From NCBI GenBank assembly GCA_963658695.1, contig CAVKRN010000021.1:1-34940 (forward strand): DNA of 34,940 nucleotides. Reading direction: 5' to 3'. The translations under genes were made by a program, and so were the position numbers. Position 1 is the first letter of the stretch, and each line of letters starts with the position of its first letter. Below, piece after piece: positions 1 through 8,032 of the stretch. The notes beneath the pieces are model-generated. The model was given only the letters and a program-made list of their open reading frames with translations. It was not told the origin of the DNA and searched no databases. Source of the DNA: CAG-791 sp963658695. GTDB lineage: Bacteria > Bacillota > Clostridia > Lachnospirales > Lachnospiraceae.

Positions 1-846
1 GTAGCTTACAGCAGAAAGGGCCGCCACATTTCCTTCGCCTGCTGCCTTGATGTACTGATAAGGCGTCCCTGCCGCGTCTCCGCAGGCATAACACCCCGGA
101 ATGTTGGTCCGCATCTGGCGATCGGTCTTTATATGATTGTCCTCCAGCGCAAGTCCCGGAACCAGCTGCGCCGGTGAAACGCTCTCCCGAAGGATGAACA
201 CGCCATCCACCGGATACTTGCTCTGGTCTGTCACAAGGTGACTCACCTTCATTGTCCCTTCGATGGCAGAGGGGGATTCATAAACAACTTCCACGTTCCG
301 GTCGGTCTGAATCGATACCGGTTCCTGATACATTGGCAGGTAGTATACTTTGCCGGCCACCTCCGCCAGAAACGCAGCTTCTGCCTCTTCTTTTGCTGAA
401 AATCCGATCACCGCTACCGTCTTTCCACGGTACAGCATGGCATCGCAGGTTGCGCAGTAGCTCACACCTCTGCCGAGGTACTCCTCCTCGCCGGGATAAA
501 GCTTAGCCGCATTTACACCGGTTGCCAAAATGACAGTATCCGCTTCATATTCGGTTCCGTTTCCCTGCAGCATAAAAGACTCGCCGGTCGCAAAAACCAG
601 ATGGATCGTATCCTCCGTCACCGCAATATCCATAGCATCAAGGTGCTTCTGAAACGCAGACACAAGTTCGCTCCCGCTGACCGCCGGGAAGCCCAGGTAA
701 TTCTGTATGGTGTGTGCCTTCTCTACCTTGGCAGTAAGCTTCCTGCTGCCAAACAGAATGATTTTCTTATTGCGTATTCTGGCCGTGATCGCAGCCTCCA
801 GGCCTGCCGGCCCTGTTCCGATTATTGCAATCTCGTATCGTTCCAT
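1..846 (-). CDS. Thioredoxin-reductase-like FAD flavoprotein (C-terminus cut by window edge)
   Basis: The reading frame is open for 282 codons from ATG at 846 to the window edge, so the stop is not seen; family members are a little over 300 residues, so little is missing. The start follows GGAGG by 5 nt. Visible motifs are the N-terminal FAD-binding GTGPAG, the redox-active CATC inside YCATCDAMLY, and a C-terminal ACGD FAD motif. These define the low-molecular-weight thioredoxin reductase fold, which passes electrons through FAD to a CxxC pair and on to thioredoxin or a similar partner in the cytoplasm. The second nucleotide-binding site is degenerate: GFSAKEEA stands where GGGDSAxE is usual, and the HRRxxxR NADPH motif is absent. 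The enzyme may therefore not use NADPH, as in clostridial ferredoxin-dependent reductases; that is inference. It lies 86 nt downstream of the alcohol dehydrogenase gene. Confidence 0.85.
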   Translation of the reverse strand, partial: MERYEIAIIGTGPAGLEAAITARIRNKKIILFGSRKLTAKVEKAHTIQNYLGFPAVSGSELVSAFQKHLDAMDIAVTEDTIHLVFATGESFMLQGNGTEYEADTVILATGVNAAKLYPGEEEYLGRGVSYCATCDAMLYRGKTVAVIGFSAKEEAEAAFLAEVAGKVYYLPMYQEPVSIQTDRNVEVVYESPSAIEGTMKVSHLVTDQSKYPVDGVFILRESVSPAQLVPGLALEDNHIKTDRQMRTNIPGCYACGDAAGTPYQYIKAAGEGNVAALSAVSY

Positions 847-932
847 AGCTGCCTCCGTCTAAGGAAATGCCGATTTTGCAGGTTACATATTACCGTACCT
901 GCCCCTGTCGCTTGGCCGCATCTATACCACGC

Positions 933-2027
933 CTATACGTGCATCACCATCTGCTGCAGCACTTCCTCCGTGCATGCAAAGGGAGCCTTTGCCAGCTTGG
1001 CCGGATTGGACGCCACCATATCAATTGCGCGCTGCAGCTCCTCTTTGGGTATCGCCACCTTGCCGCAAACAATGTGGAAAAAGTCTTCCCACTCCTCAAT
1101 GGATGCAAATCCTGCCATTTGCAAGGCGCTCAGCCGCACCTCCTCCGGAAGGGCACGAAGATATCCGGCTTCGAAGAGTCCAACCGCCACCCCATGGGGC
1201 AGGTGCAGATCGTAGGTCAGCGCATAGGACATCGCATGAGGAAGGGAGGTTCCGGTTTGCGCGATGGCCATTCCTGCAAAGGCAGACGCACGCATCAGCT
1301 GCATGCACTCCCCCTTGGTCAGTGCCCTCTCATCCAGTTCCAGAAGCGGTCGGCGCACCTTGCTCCATGCCATAAGCCCGGCATCGGCACACATTCTGCT
1401 GTAAGGCGTTGCCGAGGAATTATAGTAGCTCTCCAAAAGATGTCCCAGCGCATCCACCGCTGTGTTCCGGATGATATGCGCCGGTGCACCCGCAAGGTAC
1501 TTACCGTCGATCAGCGCAAGATCCGCAAAGATCTTATGCGGGAGGGAGCTTTTTGTTTTCTGAGCATGAATGGTCAGTACGCTGACCCCCGTCACCTCAG
1601 ATCCGGTGCCGCAGGTGGTTGGAATCAGAACCAGCGGAAGATGCCCTGCGTTTCCCGCTTTTGCAGCATCATACAGGTAATCCGCCCCCTCCTTTGGATG
1701 TGCCAGCAACAGCGCGGCCGCCTTCGCCGCATCCAGCGCAGAGCCGCCGCCGATGCCAATGACAAAATCTGTCCCCTCCTGCAGGCCCAGCTCTCTTGCC
1801 TTCATCACGGTCTCAATGGAAGGATTCTCCTCCACCGCATCAAACAGCGCATAGGCAATACCGCCGCCTTCCAACGCATCTGTCACATCCTGCAGCGAGC
1901 CATTGGCTCTTGCCGAATTCCTGCCGGTCACCAAAAGCGCCTTGGTTCCGGCTGCGCACAGGTCTTTTCTGCGTTTTTGAACACAGTTTTCTTCCTCATA
2001 AACCTTTACCGGCATGTAGTACTGCAT
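933..2027 (-). CDS. Iron-containing alcohol dehydrogenase (364 aa)
   Basis: This is a group III metal-dependent alcohol dehydrogenase (PF00465 type), which interconverts aldehydes or ketones and alcohols with NAD(P)H in the cytoplasm. The N-terminal nucleotide-binding half has the GIGGGSALD loop at residues 91-99 and TTCGTGSEVT at about 137-146. Likely metal ligands are D192 and H196 (VDALGH), H264 (SLPHAM) and H278 (LPHGV), all at the expected spacing. Length is somewhat short for the family. The start at 2027 is fixed by AGGAGG six nt upstream. The substrate cannot be read from sequence; butanol, propanediol and other fermentative alcohols are all possible. The flavoprotein gene follows on the same strand and the two may be co-transcribed. 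Confidence 0.9.
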   Translation of the reverse strand: MQYYMPVKVYEEENCVQKRRKDLCAAGTKALLVTGRNSARANGSLQDVTDALEGGGIAYALFDAVEENPSIETVMKARELGLQEGTDFVIGIGGGSALDAAKAAALLLAHPKEGADYLYDAAKAGNAGHLPLVLIPTTCGTGSEVTGVSVLTIHAQKTKSSLPHKIFADLALIDGKYLAGAPAHIIRNTAVDALGHLLESYYNSSATPYSRMCADAGLMAWSKVRRPLLELDERALTKGECMQLMRASAFAGMAIAQTGTSLPHAMSYALTYDLHLPHGVAVGLFEAGYLRALPEEVRLSALQMAGFASIEEWEDFFHIVCGKVAIPKEELQRAIDMVASNPAKLAKAPFACTEEVLQQMVMHV

Positions 2028-2089
2028 TTCTTCCTCCTGCCTAAATATGCTCCGAAGAGCCTTTCTGATGGTTACAATATACTCGCTCG

Positions 2090-2950
2090 CTAAGCTTCCT
2101 TGAAATTCATAATCATTTCCGCCGTAAGGCTAAGATCCCGGTTCTCTTCGCCGATCTCTTCCCTGGATACCCACACCGCTCTTGCCAGTTCGCCGTCATC
2201 CATATGAATCGGCTCCTCCTCATCCGCAATGCAGTAATAACCCAGCAGCAAGTTAGAATCAAACCCCCAGGGCTGACTTTTATAGTACCGGATGTGCCGA
2301 ACGTGAAGCCCCACTTCCTCCAGGACTTCTCTGCGCACCGTGTCCTCCGCCGTCTCTCCGATCTCGCAAAAGCCGGCTACCAGCGCATTTCCCTTATGGG
2401 CCCGCCCCGCGTAGCGCGTCAGAACGATTTTGCTCCTCTCCGGATTGGTAATTCCCACAATCACCGCCGGCGCAATCTTTGGATAAATCACGTTTCCGCA
2501 GTCCGGGCATACCTTTGCCCGCTCACGATGGGAATACAGTGTCTTGTGTCCGCAGCGTCCGCAAAAAATATTGTCCCGATACCATACGTACAGATGATAG
2601 GCCGTTTCTCCCGCAAAGCAGGAAACCTTCGGCTGCACCCTCCGCAGAACGCGAATGGATTTCATGTCAAACCCCGATTCCTCCGGCCAGGAGCACGCAT
2701 CCCCCATGTAGAGCCAGTACGGTTTATCATCAATGGCAAACAGATAAATAAAATCCTCTCTCTTCGCCCCGGCCGCAAGGTAGTCCGCAGCCGAAGGGAA
2801 GCGCACCGTATTTTCTTCCTTCTTCTCTTCCACACAACACAAAATCTCCCGGTCGCGAAAGGAAAACACCGTATCCTCCTTTCGCACATCCTCCGGCCGT
2901 TCATCGCGAAACTGGTTGTGCATGGTCTGTGGCTTAATATCCTGAATCAT
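2090..2950 (-). CDS. nudC: NADH pyrophosphatase NudC, zinc-ribbon Nudix hydrolase (286 aa)
   Basis: NudC hydrolyses NADH to NMNH and AMP, and in studied bacteria also removes NAD caps from RNA 5' ends. The four zinc-ribbon cysteines are C130, C133, C148 and C151. The Nudix box GX5EX7REUXEEXGU is complete at residues 193-214 (GFCEIGE then REVLEEVG). The NudC-specific SQPW motif is at 225-228, where E. coli has SQPWPFP; here it is SQPWGFD. The first 100 residues form the variable N-terminal domain. The start at 2950 has only a weak GGGA nine nt upstream and overlaps the region just past the AAA+ ATPase stop at 2964, suggesting translational coupling; M10 is a possible alternative start. Confidence 0.9.
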   Translation of the reverse strand: MIQDIKPQTMHNQFRDERPEDVRKEDTVFSFRDREILCCVEEKKEENTVRFPSAADYLAAGAKREDFIYLFAIDDKPYWLYMGDACSWPEESGFDMKSIRVLRRVQPKVSCFAGETAYHLYVWYRDNIFCGRCGHKTLYSHRERAKVCPDCGNVIYPKIAPAVIVGITNPERSKIVLTRYAGRAHKGNALVAGFCEIGETAEDTVRREVLEEVGLHVRHIRYYKSQPWGFDSNLLLGYYCIADEEEPIHMDDGELARAVWVSREEIGEENRDLSLTAEMIMNFKEA

Positions 2951-2963
2951 TGATCATTTCCCA

Positions 2964-4490
2964 TCATTCAAAAAGCGCATTTACCGCTTCTGCGTCGTAC
3001 TGCACACTGGAAAGCTTTTGCGTTTCAATACGGTAAAGGGCATTGGCCGCCATGTGTTCTGCCGCCTGCTCCAGATCACGCACGCCCGGCATTGCCGCAA
3101 ACTTGTCCACGACGGCATAGGCGCCGTCCTCGGTCACAACACACTCCTGTCTGGTCATTCCCATGCGCTTTAATACCTTCGGCATGGAATAATTGGAGAA
3201 AATCGTCTTTTTTTCGTCCCTTGTATAATCCGGAATATCAATGACCGCAAAGCGGGTCATCAAAGGCTCGCTGATGCGGCTCTTGTCATTGGCCGTTGCG
3301 ATCGGATAGACGCCGCCGGTCGGAATGTTGCATTCCATATAGTTATCGGTATAGCCCAGGTTATCCAGCAGCGTCAATAGCGCATCGGCAGGATTTCCGC
3401 TGGTAGTTTTGGAATCCGCCTTATCCAGCTCATTGATGATAAATACCAGATTCGACTCTCCGGCCACATAGAAAGCCTCCATGATGCTGCCGGGCTTGGC
3501 ATTTGCGTATACGCGCGACGTGCCGGTGAGCTGATCGGAATCATGAATGGCACTCATGTCCAGTGTTGTCCACGGAAGTCCGAGAATACGCGCCACAGCG
3601 TAAGCAACCTGCGATTTGCCGGTGCCGGCCGGTCCCACCAGAAGAAGCCCGTACGCCGGAAGCGTGTGGGTACGGTTGATCTGAATGATAGTTTCAATGA
3701 TGCGCTGCTTCACCTTCTCCATGCCGTACAGCTCTTCATCCAGAATGCGACGTGCCTCCTCCGGATCGATAGAACCAAAGGTAGTGTCCTTCCACTGGAT
3801 ATTCAACATGATGGAGAGCGCCCGCTGCGCATGCCGCCGCTCATCCGGTCCGATTTCCGAGGATCTGGCCACCACCAGATTCCGTCTTGCCCACTTGAGG
3901 ATGTGAGGAGGAAGCGAACGCCCCGCTACATTCAGGAAATCCGTGATGCTCTGAAGACTGGTCAGCTTCATGTCATCTCCCTCAATTTCCTCGATATCCT
4001 CATCCGGTGCATCCGCCGGAGCTTTGGTCTGCAGGAGCCTGCGGATGGCATACTGCAAAAAACCATCCTCTGCCGAAAGCTTGGTTTCACCGCCGGAATC
4101 CACCTCACGAATTTTATACACACAGTATCCACGGCTTGTTGTCTGGCCGGAGAGGCGCACATTGATGCGGTTATCACCGATCCAGCGGATCAAATCCTCA
4201 AACCGCTCATCGATTTGTGCAATATCCGTCTCTGCCGGTGTTCCGTTTGCCATGAAATGGAAGGATGTGCGCTTTTCCGGGAGCTCAAAGCTGCCGCTCG
4301 TATGGTGCCGAAGGTCTCCGCGATCATTTTTCAAAATCAGCAGCGGGTGCTCCGCATCCGCCACCTCCGCATCCGACCGGAATGTCGTATAGGTACGGAT
4401 CTCTTCCGCTGTTACAGCGGTCTTTACCGCCGTGCCGCTTTCCTTTTGCTCCTCAGCTGCAGCGCTGAAATCAAACACTTTATTGGCCAT
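2964..4490 (-). CDS. Lon-like AAA+ ATPase without protease domain (508 aa)
   Basis: This is an AAA+ ATPase of unknown role. The start is at MANKVFDF (4490) because AGAGAGGA lies just upstream; an in-frame ATG at 4511 lacks a good site. The AAA+ module has Walker A GPAGTGKS (286-293), Walker B FIINELDKA (350-358, the usual acidic pair is N-E-L-D), sensor 1 ATAND (398-402), a probable arginine finger in LMTRF (R413) and a sensor-2-like GVRDLEQ (469-475). The segments around ELYGMEKVKQRI and LTGTSRVYANAKPGSI resemble Lon. The Lon Ser-Lys protease domain is absent and the protein ends at the AAA+ lid. The first 250 residues match no fold I recognise. It could remodel or unfold a partner rather than degrade it. 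nudC follows 13 nt after its stop. Confidence 0.75.
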   Translation of the reverse strand: MANKVFDFSAAAEEQKESGTAVKTAVTAEEIRTYTTFRSDAEVADAEHPLLILKNDRGDLRHHTSGSFELPEKRTSFHFMANGTPAETDIAQIDERFEDLIRWIGDNRINVRLSGQTTSRGYCVYKIREVDSGGETKLSAEDGFLQYAIRRLLQTKAPADAPDEDIEEIEGDDMKLTSLQSITDFLNVAGRSLPPHILKWARRNLVVARSSEIGPDERRHAQRALSIMLNIQWKDTTFGSIDPEEARRILDEELYGMEKVKQRIIETIIQINRTHTLPAYGLLLVGPAGTGKSQVAYAVARILGLPWTTLDMSAIHDSDQLTGTSRVYANAKPGSIMEAFYVAGESNLVFIINELDKADSKTTSGNPADALLTLLDNLGYTDNYMECNIPTGGVYPIATANDKSRISEPLMTRFAVIDIPDYTRDEKKTIFSNYSMPKVLKRMGMTRQECVVTEDGAYAVVDKFAAMPGVRDLEQAAEHMAANALYRIETQKLSSVQYDAEAVNALFE

Positions 4491-4606
4491 GGTTGTATCC
4501 TCTCTGTACAAGCCGCTTGATTCTTATGTTATTCGATCACTGTTCAACCCCATTCGCACATTTTATGCAAATTTGAGTCATCATATTGTATCAAATATAC
4601 AACAAT

Positions 4607-4653
4607 TTAGCACCCATCCCGGCTTCCTTCGAAAAGCCAAAGATGGGTGCTAA
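4607..4653 (-). terminator. Probable terminator of enolase
   Basis: A perfect 12-bp inverted repeat (TTAGCACCCATC at 4607-4618 and its complement at 4642-4653) encloses a second small stem GGCTT/AAGCC. It lies 34 nt past the eno stop on the minus strand and is followed by a moderately U-rich stretch (ATTGTTGTATATTT) rather than a clean U-tract. The rest of 4491-4686 shows nothing else. Confidence 0.5.
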
Positions 4654-4686
4654 CAGATCTCAAACAGATATAACTATTGGAGCAAA

Positions 4687-5982
4687 TCAGCGGTTAAAGG
4701 CTTCCTTGCCGGGATATACAGCCGCCTCGCCCAGCTCCTCTTCAATGCGAAGAAGCTGATTGTACTTGGCTACACGCTCACTTCTGGAGGGAGCGCCGGT
4801 TTTAATCTGCCGTGTATTCAATGCAACCGCAAGATCCGCAATGGTGGTGTCCTCTGTCTCACCGGAGCGATGGGATGTGATCGCTGTATAGCCGGCCTTG
4901 TGCGCCATCTTAATGGCCTCCAGAGTCTCAGAAACGGATCCAATCTGATTGAGCTTGATCAGGATGGAATTGCCGCTTCCGTTTGCAATTCCCTTGGAAA
5001 GGCGCTCGGTGTTGGTCACAAACAGATCATCGCCCACCAGCTGTACCTTGCCGCCAAGCTCTGCTGTCATCTTTTTCCAGCCTTCCCAGTCCTCTTCATC
5101 CAGCCCGTCCTCGATGGACCAGATGGGATACTTCTCAACCAGTGATTTCCAGTGGGCAATCAGCTCATCCGAAGTGAAATCCTTGCCGGACTTAGGCTGA
5201 TGATAGAAGCCGATTCCCTTATCGCTCTTCCACTCACTGGAAGCAGCATCCATAGCAAGGACAAAGTCCTTCCCAGGCTCATAACCGGCATCCTTTACCG
5301 CCTGCAGAATGTGCTCAATGGTATCCTCATCATCCTTCAGATTCGGTGCAAAACCGCCCTCATCTCCGACAGCCGTAGTGTTTCCCTCAGCCTTTAAGTT
5401 CTTCTGCAGTGCATGGAAGACCTCTGTGCACCAGCGAAGTGCCTCGCGGAAGGTGGGTGCCCCAACCGGCATGATCATGAACTCCTGGGTATCCACAGAG
5501 TTGGTTGCATGTGCGCCGCCATTTAAAATATTCATCATCGGAACCGGAAGTACATTCGCATTCGCACCGCCAAGGAAGCGATACAGCGGAATGCCAAGAG
5601 CCTCTGCTGCTGCCTTGCAGCTGGCAATGGATACCGCCAGAATGGCGTTCGCACCGAGTTTGGATTTGTTCGGTGTCCCATCTGCCTTCAACATTGCAGC
5701 ATCCACTGCGTACACATTCTGCGGGTCCAGTCCCTTTAAGACATCATTGATCACGGTATTGACGTTGTTAACCGCCGTAGCAACACCCTTTCCGCCAAAT
5801 CTCCCCTTATCGCCGTCCCGAAGCTCAATAGCCTCGAATTCTCCGGTGGATGCACCGCTGGGTGCAGTTCCGCGTCCAACTACGCCGTTCGTCAGAATGA
5901 CCTCGGCCTCTACTGTAGGATTTCCGCGGGAATCCACGATTTCACGTCCAATGACCTTCTCAATTTCCAAATGCTGTAACAT
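4687..5982 (-). CDS. eno: Enolase (431 aa)
   Basis: Enolase converts 2-phosphoglycerate to phosphoenolpyruvate in glycolysis, in the cytoplasm, and needs Mg2+. The whole family pattern is present: N-terminal REIVDSRGNPTVE, the mobile loop APSGASTGEFEA, GDEGGFAPN in the middle, GDDLFVTN near residue 315, and the signature IKLNQIGSVSET followed by SHRSGETEDTTIADLAVA. The length of 431 residues is normal. The start at 5982 follows AAAGGAG by nine nt. It has its own promoter at 6049-6077 and appears monocistronic, with a hairpin after its stop. Confidence 0.98.
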   Translation of the reverse strand: MLQHLEIEKVIGREIVDSRGNPTVEAEVILTNGVVGRGTAPSGASTGEFEAIELRDGDKGRFGGKGVATAVNNVNTVINDVLKGLDPQNVYAVDAAMLKADGTPNKSKLGANAILAVSIASCKAAAEALGIPLYRFLGGANANVLPVPMMNILNGGAHATNSVDTQEFMIMPVGAPTFREALRWCTEVFHALQKNLKAEGNTTAVGDEGGFAPNLKDDEDTIEHILQAVKDAGYEPGKDFVLAMDAASSEWKSDKGIGFYHQPKSGKDFTSDELIAHWKSLVEKYPIWSIEDGLDEEDWEGWKKMTAELGGKVQLVGDDLFVTNTERLSKGIANGSGNSILIKLNQIGSVSETLEAIKMAHKAGYTAITSHRSGETEDTTIADLAVALNTRQIKTGAPSRSERVAKYNQLLRIEEELGEAAVYPGKEAFNR

Positions 5983-6048
5983 GGTCCAGTTCTCCTTTCG
6001 CAGTTGCGATTATCCGCTCCGGAATGTTTGCCAGAGCTAACCTTGGAG

Positions 6049-6077
6049 AGTATACCACATTTCTGTCGCAAGTTAAA
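6049..6077 (-). promoter_or_regulatory. Predicted sigma-A promoter of eno
   Basis: On the minus strand TTTAAC (6077-6072) and TATACT (6054-6049) are separated by 17 bp, and the -10 is extended (TGG before TATACT). The predicted transcript starts near 6042, leaving a 5' leader of about 60 nt before the enolase ATG. Confidence 0.55.
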
Positions 6078-6094
6078 AGAGGCTAACCAAATAG

Positions 6095-6775
6095 TTACAT
6101 CAAATGTTTCTCCAGCCAATTCACCCAATCCTCAAACCCCTCTCCGGTCTTGGCACTGATAAAGAAAATCTCTGTCTCCGGATTCAGCGCATGGATGCGC
6201 CGCACCACCGCCGCATCGTCAAAAGGAAAATATTCCCTTGTGTCTGTTTTATTGATCAGCACCGCCTGGGTCACCTGGAACATCAGCGGGTATTTCAGCG
6301 GCTTATCATCTCCCTCCGGTATAGAAAGGATTTCGATGTTCAGCGAAGCCCCCACGTCTTCCTCAGCCGGACACACAAGGTTCCCTACGTTTTCAAGGAA
6401 CAATATGTCGAAGTTCTCTTCCTGCCCCGTTTTCTCTTCATCCTCCTGCCAAATACCATCCAGCGCCTGCCGGGTCATCTGGGCCGTCATCGCACACTCA
6501 CCGCCGGTGTGAACCTGAATGGAGCGAATTCCGGCTGCGGCCATTTTCTCTGCATCCACCGTGGCATCAATGTCTGCCTCCATCACACCAATCCGGTACC
6601 GGTCTTTCAGCATTTGCGCCGTGCGCAAAAGGACCGACGTTTTCCCGGCGCCGGGCGATGCCATCACATTCAGAAGTAATATTCCCTTCTGTTTCAAAAG
6701 CCGCCTTGTTTCCTCCGCCAGCTTTTCCTGCTGTGCATAGACGCTTTTGTTTACTTCAATCACGCGAACACTCAT
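6095..6775 (-). CDS. HypB-family GTPase, diverged paralogue lacking the metal-site His (226 aa)
   Basis: HypB proteins are GTPases that help insert nickel into [NiFe]-hydrogenase and related enzymes. The start is MSVRVIEV at 6775, because AAAGGAA sits just upstream; an in-frame ATG at 6823 has no good site. P-loop ASPGAGKTS is at 39-47, EADID at 66-70, the HypB hallmark ENVGNLVCPAE at 128-138, and NKTD guanine specificity at 175-178. C94 and C135 of the G-domain metal site are kept, but the residue after C94 is Ala instead of His (GGECAMTA against the family's CHLDA). There is no His-rich N-terminus. It aligns without gaps to the neighbouring paralogue over the first 110 residues. It may have a changed metal or partner. 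No hydrogenase or hypA gene is in view. Confidence 0.85.
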   Translation of the reverse strand: MSVRVIEVNKSVYAQQEKLAEETRRLLKQKGILLLNVMASPGAGKTSVLLRTAQMLKDRYRIGVMEADIDATVDAEKMAAAGIRSIQVHTGGECAMTAQMTRQALDGIWQEDEEKTGQEENFDILFLENVGNLVCPAEEDVGASLNIEILSIPEGDDKPLKYPLMFQVTQAVLINKTDTREYFPFDDAAVVRRIHALNPETEIFFISAKTGEGFEDWVNWLEKHLM

Positions 6776-6866
6776 ATTTTCCTTTCTATACCGCCGCCTG
6801 TCTTCGACATAAACGGCAGCCATTCCGTTTCCCTCTCGCTCTTATATTGAAAAACACAGCACGGTT

Positions 6867-7616
6867 TCAAGCCGTCTCATTTTTCCGGCTCTGCACATGC
6901 TGCAGAATATAATCCGCCACTGCCGGAATCCCTTCTCCGGTTCTTGCGCTCACCGGAAAAATCGGCGCTTTTTCGTTGCGGAGCCGGATCCCAGCCTTAC
7001 AAGCTTCCATATTAAAATCGAAGGCCGGCAGCGCATCCATTTTATTAATGATCACAAGATCCGCCTTTTCGAACATCAACGGATATTTCAACGGCTTATC
7101 GTCGCCTTCCGGCACAGAAAGGATCACTGCATTCAGATCCGCCCCGGTATCAAATTCCGCCGGGCACACAAGATTCCCCACATTTTCCAGAATGATCAGT
7201 TCCGGTGTCCCAACCGCCTTCTTATCCTGTGTCTCTCCGACCTCCGACAAACCATCTCCGGTTTTCAGTGCGCGATTCTGTATCAATTCCTGCAATGCAC
7301 ACATTCCCTGCCGCGACATCTGCGCATCCAGATGGCACATTCCGCCGGTATGCAGCTGCACGCAAGGATACCCCTTCTCCTGCATAGTCCTTGCATCTAC
7401 ATCAGAATCAATATCCGCCTCCATCACGCCGCAGGAAAGCCGGTCTCCAATGGCATCCAGAAGTGCCAGAATGGTGGTCGTCTTTCCTGAGCCAGGTGAC
7501 GACATCACGTTCAGATAGCTGCATTTTCTTTCTCTGGTTTCGTTTCGAAGAAGATCTGCATCCGCATCGTTGTCCTTTAGAATCGTCTTCTTCAATTCAA
7601 TTATTCTTGTATCCAT
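6867..7616 (-). CDS. hypB: Hydrogenase/nickel-enzyme maturation GTPase HypB (249 aa)
   Basis: This is a canonical HypB G domain. P-loop SSPGSGKTT is at 39-47, EADID at 66-70, the metal-binding GGMCHLDA at 91-98 (C94, H95), ENVGNLVCPAEFD at 144-156 with C151, and NKMD at 191-194. GTP-driven dimerisation moves Ni2+ from HypA-type partners or SlyD to the apo-enzyme. There is no N-terminal His stretch, so no nickel storage is expected. A 16-residue insertion relative to the paralogue lies between the metal site and the ENVGN motif. The start at 7616 (MDTRIIELKK) follows a run of six Gs at a normal distance; the longer open frame to 7838 would run through a tRNA gene and is rejected. The diverged paralogue lies 91 nt downstream, probably in the same transcript. 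Confidence 0.88.
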   Translation of the reverse strand: MDTRIIELKKTILKDNDADADLLRNETRERKCSYLNVMSSPGSGKTTTILALLDAIGDRLSCGVMEADIDSDVDARTMQEKGYPCVQLHTGGMCHLDAQMSRQGMCALQELIQNRALKTGDGLSEVGETQDKKAVGTPELIILENVGNLVCPAEFDTGADLNAVILSVPEGDDKPLKYPLMFEKADLVIINKMDALPAFDFNMEACKAGIRLRNEKAPIFPVSARTGEGIPAVADYILQHVQSRKNETA

Positions 7617-7638
7617 GCTTTGAATCCCCCCTATGAAC

Positions 7639-7664
7639 AAAAAAGCCGATCCCTTCGGATCGGC
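7639..7664 (-). terminator. Rho-independent terminator after the tRNA-Glu pair
   Basis: On the minus strand GCCGATCC (complement of 7657-7664) and GGATCGGC (complement of 7645-7652) form an 8-bp stem with a 4-nt loop, followed directly by six Ts. It lies 8 nt past the second tRNA-Glu and just upstream of hypB, so hypB is either read through or has its own weak start. Confidence 0.85.
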
Positions 7665-7672
7665 CTTACAAA

Positions 7673-7744
7673 TAGCTCGTACGGGAATCGAACCCATGAT
7701 TCTGCCGTGAGAGGGCAGCGTCTTAGCCTCTTGACCAACGAGCC
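7673..7744 (-). tRNA. tRNA-Glu(CTC), copy 2
   Basis: The 72-nt cloverleaf reads on the minus strand with acceptor GGCTCGT/ACGAGCT (a G:U first pair), D-arm, anticodon stem CTGCC/GGCAG and loop CTCTCAC giving anticodon CTC, and T-arm GGGTTCGATTCCC. The discriminator is A and CCA is not encoded. It is identical to the copy exactly 100 bp upstream. Confidence 0.95.
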
Positions 7745-7772
7745 ATAATCGATATGCAATTGATCTTGCAAG

Positions 7773-7844
7773 TAGCTCGTACGGGAATCGAACCCATGAT
7801 TCTGCCGTGAGAGGGCAGCGTCTTAGCCTCTTGACCAACGAGCC
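7773..7844 (-). tRNA. tRNA-Glu(CTC), copy 1
   Basis: This copy is identical in sequence to the tRNA at 7673-7744, with the same CTC anticodon and no encoded CCA. It is the promoter-proximal gene of the pair. The flanking spacers differ, so the identity is confined to the tRNA and a few bases on either side. CTC reads GAG; a second isoacceptor (TTC) must lie elsewhere in the genome. Confidence 0.95.
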
Positions 7845-7913
7845 ATATCCTGTTGCATGTGTAAGAGCCGTTTCTACCGGAGAATTTCTCTCCTGCGCTC
7901 AAGCACATGTAAG

Positions 7914-7942
7914 AGGATACTACACTCGCGGATGCCGCGCAA
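7914..7942 (-). promoter_or_regulatory. Predicted promoter of the tRNA-Glu pair
   Basis: On the minus strand TTGCGC (7942-7937) and TATCCT (7919-7914) are spaced by 17 bp. The predicted start near 7907 is about 60 nt upstream of the first tRNA. The rest of the gene-free stretch 7845-8194 holds this promoter, an A/T-rich region and the palindromic element. Confidence 0.5.
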
Positions 7943-8032
7943 GTCTTTTTTACCGTTTTTAAAAAGACGCACTTTTTTATGTATTGCGTGACGTTTTTTG
8001 TTTCCGCTTATTGGCCAGCCGAGTGAATGACC

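Noticed and set aside
2050..2061. GCTC-ttcg-GAGC hairpin after nudC as a terminator
   Set aside because: The stem is only four bp and the U-rich tail is weak, so it was not listed as a terminator.
867..2093. 408-codon plus-strand open frame
   Set aside because: It is antisense to the iron-type alcohol dehydrogenase, has no ribosome binding site and its protein is Arg/His/Cys-rich noise.
7617..7838. N-terminal extension of hypB in the same frame
   Set aside because: It would be translated from tRNA-Glu and terminator sequence; the G-run and ATG at 7616 give a proper start.
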